Source: Nymphaea colorata
Lineage: Eukaryota > Streptophyta > Magnoliopsida > Nymphaeales > Nymphaeaceae
Assembly: GCF_008831285.2 (NCBI RefSeq)
Contig: NC_045144.1
Coordinates: 23,699,716 to 23,763,715, forward strand
Direction of reading: 5' to 3'
Length of the DNA stretch: 64,000 nt
The first letter of the stretch is position 1. Each line of letters starts with the position of its first letter. The notes under the pieces were generated by a model. It did no database searches, had not been told where the DNA came from, and saw only the letters and a program-made list of their open reading frames with translations. Made by a program: the position numbers and the translations under genes. This document shows positions 62,384 to 64,000 of the stretch, one piece after another.

Positions 62384-62786
62384 CTAGGGGCAAGCTTCCG
62401 TTGTCTGACAGGAAACCAAGCAGACAACGACGCCGTCTAAGTCCCACGCCGGTTGGCTACTTTGTGACTGCGGCCAACCTGAAAAGGGATGAAGAAAACG
62501 CTCCTCAGACGCACGCTTTTGCACATGCTTAGAATATCCGATGAAGTTAAAGACGTTGCTCCCCCATTCTCCTCCTAAATTGGGCATTTTCTCTTCGTGG
62601 CCACTCACACAGGCCACAAATGTGTCGCTGCAATATCCCTTGTATGCGATAAAAAAGGGCTTGACACATTCATGCAACTCTATATCAAACGCCTGCACGT
62701 TATCGCCGCACTGCTTCAGTAACTTGTTCGCTGTTTAAACATGATGCTGTCACAATGCAAGGAAGAAAGAAAGCAAGGGGCTCCAT
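62384..62786 (-). pseudogene. Unidentified small reading frame with signal-like start and one frame shift
   Basis: From an ATG at 62,786 the frame reads MEPLAFFLPCIVTASCLNS, a plausible secretion signal, then EQVTEAVRR and a stop at about 62,700. In the next frame an open stretch continues from about 62,730 to 62,384 (QCGDNVQAFDIELHECVKPF, then GYCSDTFVACVSGHEEKMPN and GEWGSNVFNFIGYSKH). Joined by a 1-base shift or a CAG acceptor at 62,731, the pieces would form a ~130-residue cysteine-containing secreted protein. Composition is less AT-biased than its surroundings. I recognise no family; it could be a broken gene, a gene with an unseen upstream exon, or chance. Confidence 0.35.
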
Positions 62787-64000
62787 GGTTGAGGAGAATT
62801 CACCATGATCTACCCGTGTTGTTGCAAAACAAACCCAAAGATTGCGCGACATAAATCATCCGCCGGTGCACACATGTCCCAAACCGTCGGGTTGTTTGAC
62901 TTCACAACCCCTGGATGTTCTCGAGCGACATCCAAGCCATTTGCCCCTGGATAAAAAAAAGGTGGGTCGGACCTACGTAATCAGGACGATGTTCTTGTAA
63001 ATTTACAAACACTCCTAATACATTCCATAATTTTTTTTTTGTTTTTACCTGAATAATCATCAATACATTTTATCGTGTTTTTACCTTTGACACCTACTAT
63101 AAGATACTACTCACCAGAATATTTTCTCTCTCAACAAAAGTAGACCCATCTTATATTGGTATAAGAAATCGATTGACTATATTAAAAAGTCTACCATGAT
63201 ATAGTTTGAAGAAAAACATATTCTTGTCACCTGGAGTGAACGATCAACCTGTCTCCCACTTTGATGCGTAAATTGATTCTATTTGAGCCTACATTCTTTG
63301 GTCAAGTACAAAACAGTTTGAAAAAGATAGTTTGGTTCATCAAATTGTTAGCCAGTAGGATAAGAGGCCATGAAACATGCAAAATTAATGCTATATTGTT
63401 ATTGCAGATTCAAATGGTTTGCAATTAAAGATGTAATAGAAGATGCCACACCTGCCAATTCTACTAATTGGTTATAGACAAAATAAAAGAAGGCATCAAC
63501 AAATGGAGCGTTCGCAGCTGGCAAGTATAATGTATGCTCTTTTTGCTGCATTGTAGTTATCAAACTTTAATTGCATCATGTGAGAATATGTTGCTTTTCT
63601 TTCCTTACATTACCATTAATAAATTGTAGTCTCTGCATAAATTAATTGTTGCATCAGGTTTTATTGCTGTGAGAAATCACCATTTATTAACTTCCTTGCT
63701 TTATCTTATTGTTTAATTTATTGTATGAGCCCTTTGTTTGGTTTTGCAGTGTTAATTTGTTATTATCCAGTTGATATATATGTCTCATAAATTGTTGTAA
63801 ATGTTATTAGGCAAGTTCAAATCGCTCCATTTTATACGCACATATTTACATCTCTTCATATCATAGCTACTTATTATTGTGGTAACTATATCATTTGCAA
63901 GTAATAAAGAATCTAGCAACAAGAAGAAAGCTAAATCATTATTAGTTGAAGCTTCCAATAATGAATAGAACATCCACACTGAAAGTAGATCTGCATATGA
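62787..64000. other. Intergenic stretch to the window edge
   Basis: AT-rich, with no gene or element recognised. Confidence 0.5.

Overview
This window is nuclear DNA from a flowering plant. It holds split genes with GT-AG introns of 0.65 to about 3 kb, plant gene families, and LINE, Ty3/gypsy, Ty1/copia, hAT, CACTA-like and MITE elements. I could not place the species from sequence alone. Three genes look intact: a multicopper oxidase of the LPR1/LPR2 (low phosphate root) type at 9.07-13.01 kb on the + strand; a 153-residue universal stress protein in four exons at 44.98-50.76 kb on the - strand; and an intronless 226-residue Ulp1/SENP8-type NEDD8 protease (DEN1) at 55.76-56.44 kb on the - strand. 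They are independent single genes, and nothing suggests they form a cluster.

Layout. 1-5,081: the 3' part of a chromodomain Ty3/gypsy element ending in a ~3.7 kb LTR, inserted into a reverse-strand LINE whose remains run to about 7.87 kb. 7.93-8.18 kb: a short retroposed insert with a poly(A) end and 16-bp target duplications. 8.4-13.0 kb: the LPR gene and its promoter. 13.6-41.2 kb: one nested transposon complex. A reverse-strand LINE of the same family is split into three pieces (13.64-15.90, 25.56-27.06 and 40.97-41.19 kb). One gap holds a 9.66 kb non-coding LTR element with ~3.4 kb LTRs. The other holds a decayed Ty1/copia element. Its reverse transcriptase is interrupted by a 10.6 kb insert that starts with CAC, ends with GTG and is flanked by GCA. 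That insert carries intron-bearing fragments of an unidentified gene, and a 3.7 kb hAT element sits inside it. 41.2-44.6 kb: MITEs, a near-perfect palindrome and a forward-strand LINE scrap. 44.98-50.76 kb: the stress-protein gene. 51.7-53.43 kb: a MITE, then adjoining exon-like pseudogene scraps of two unrelated genes, a CW-type zinc-finger protein and a beta-ketoacyl-ACP synthase. 55.7-56.5 kb: DEN1. 57-64 kb: mostly non-coding DNA with microsatellites, repeats and one broken small reading frame at 62.4-62.8 kb.

The main story is the order of insertions, which can be read from interrupted coding sequences and target-site duplications: LINE first, then LTR elements, then a CACTA-like gene-capturing insert, then hAT. 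I saw no CRISPR array, operon, organellar block or convincingly new enzymatic system. The most novel material is the set of captured gene fragments.
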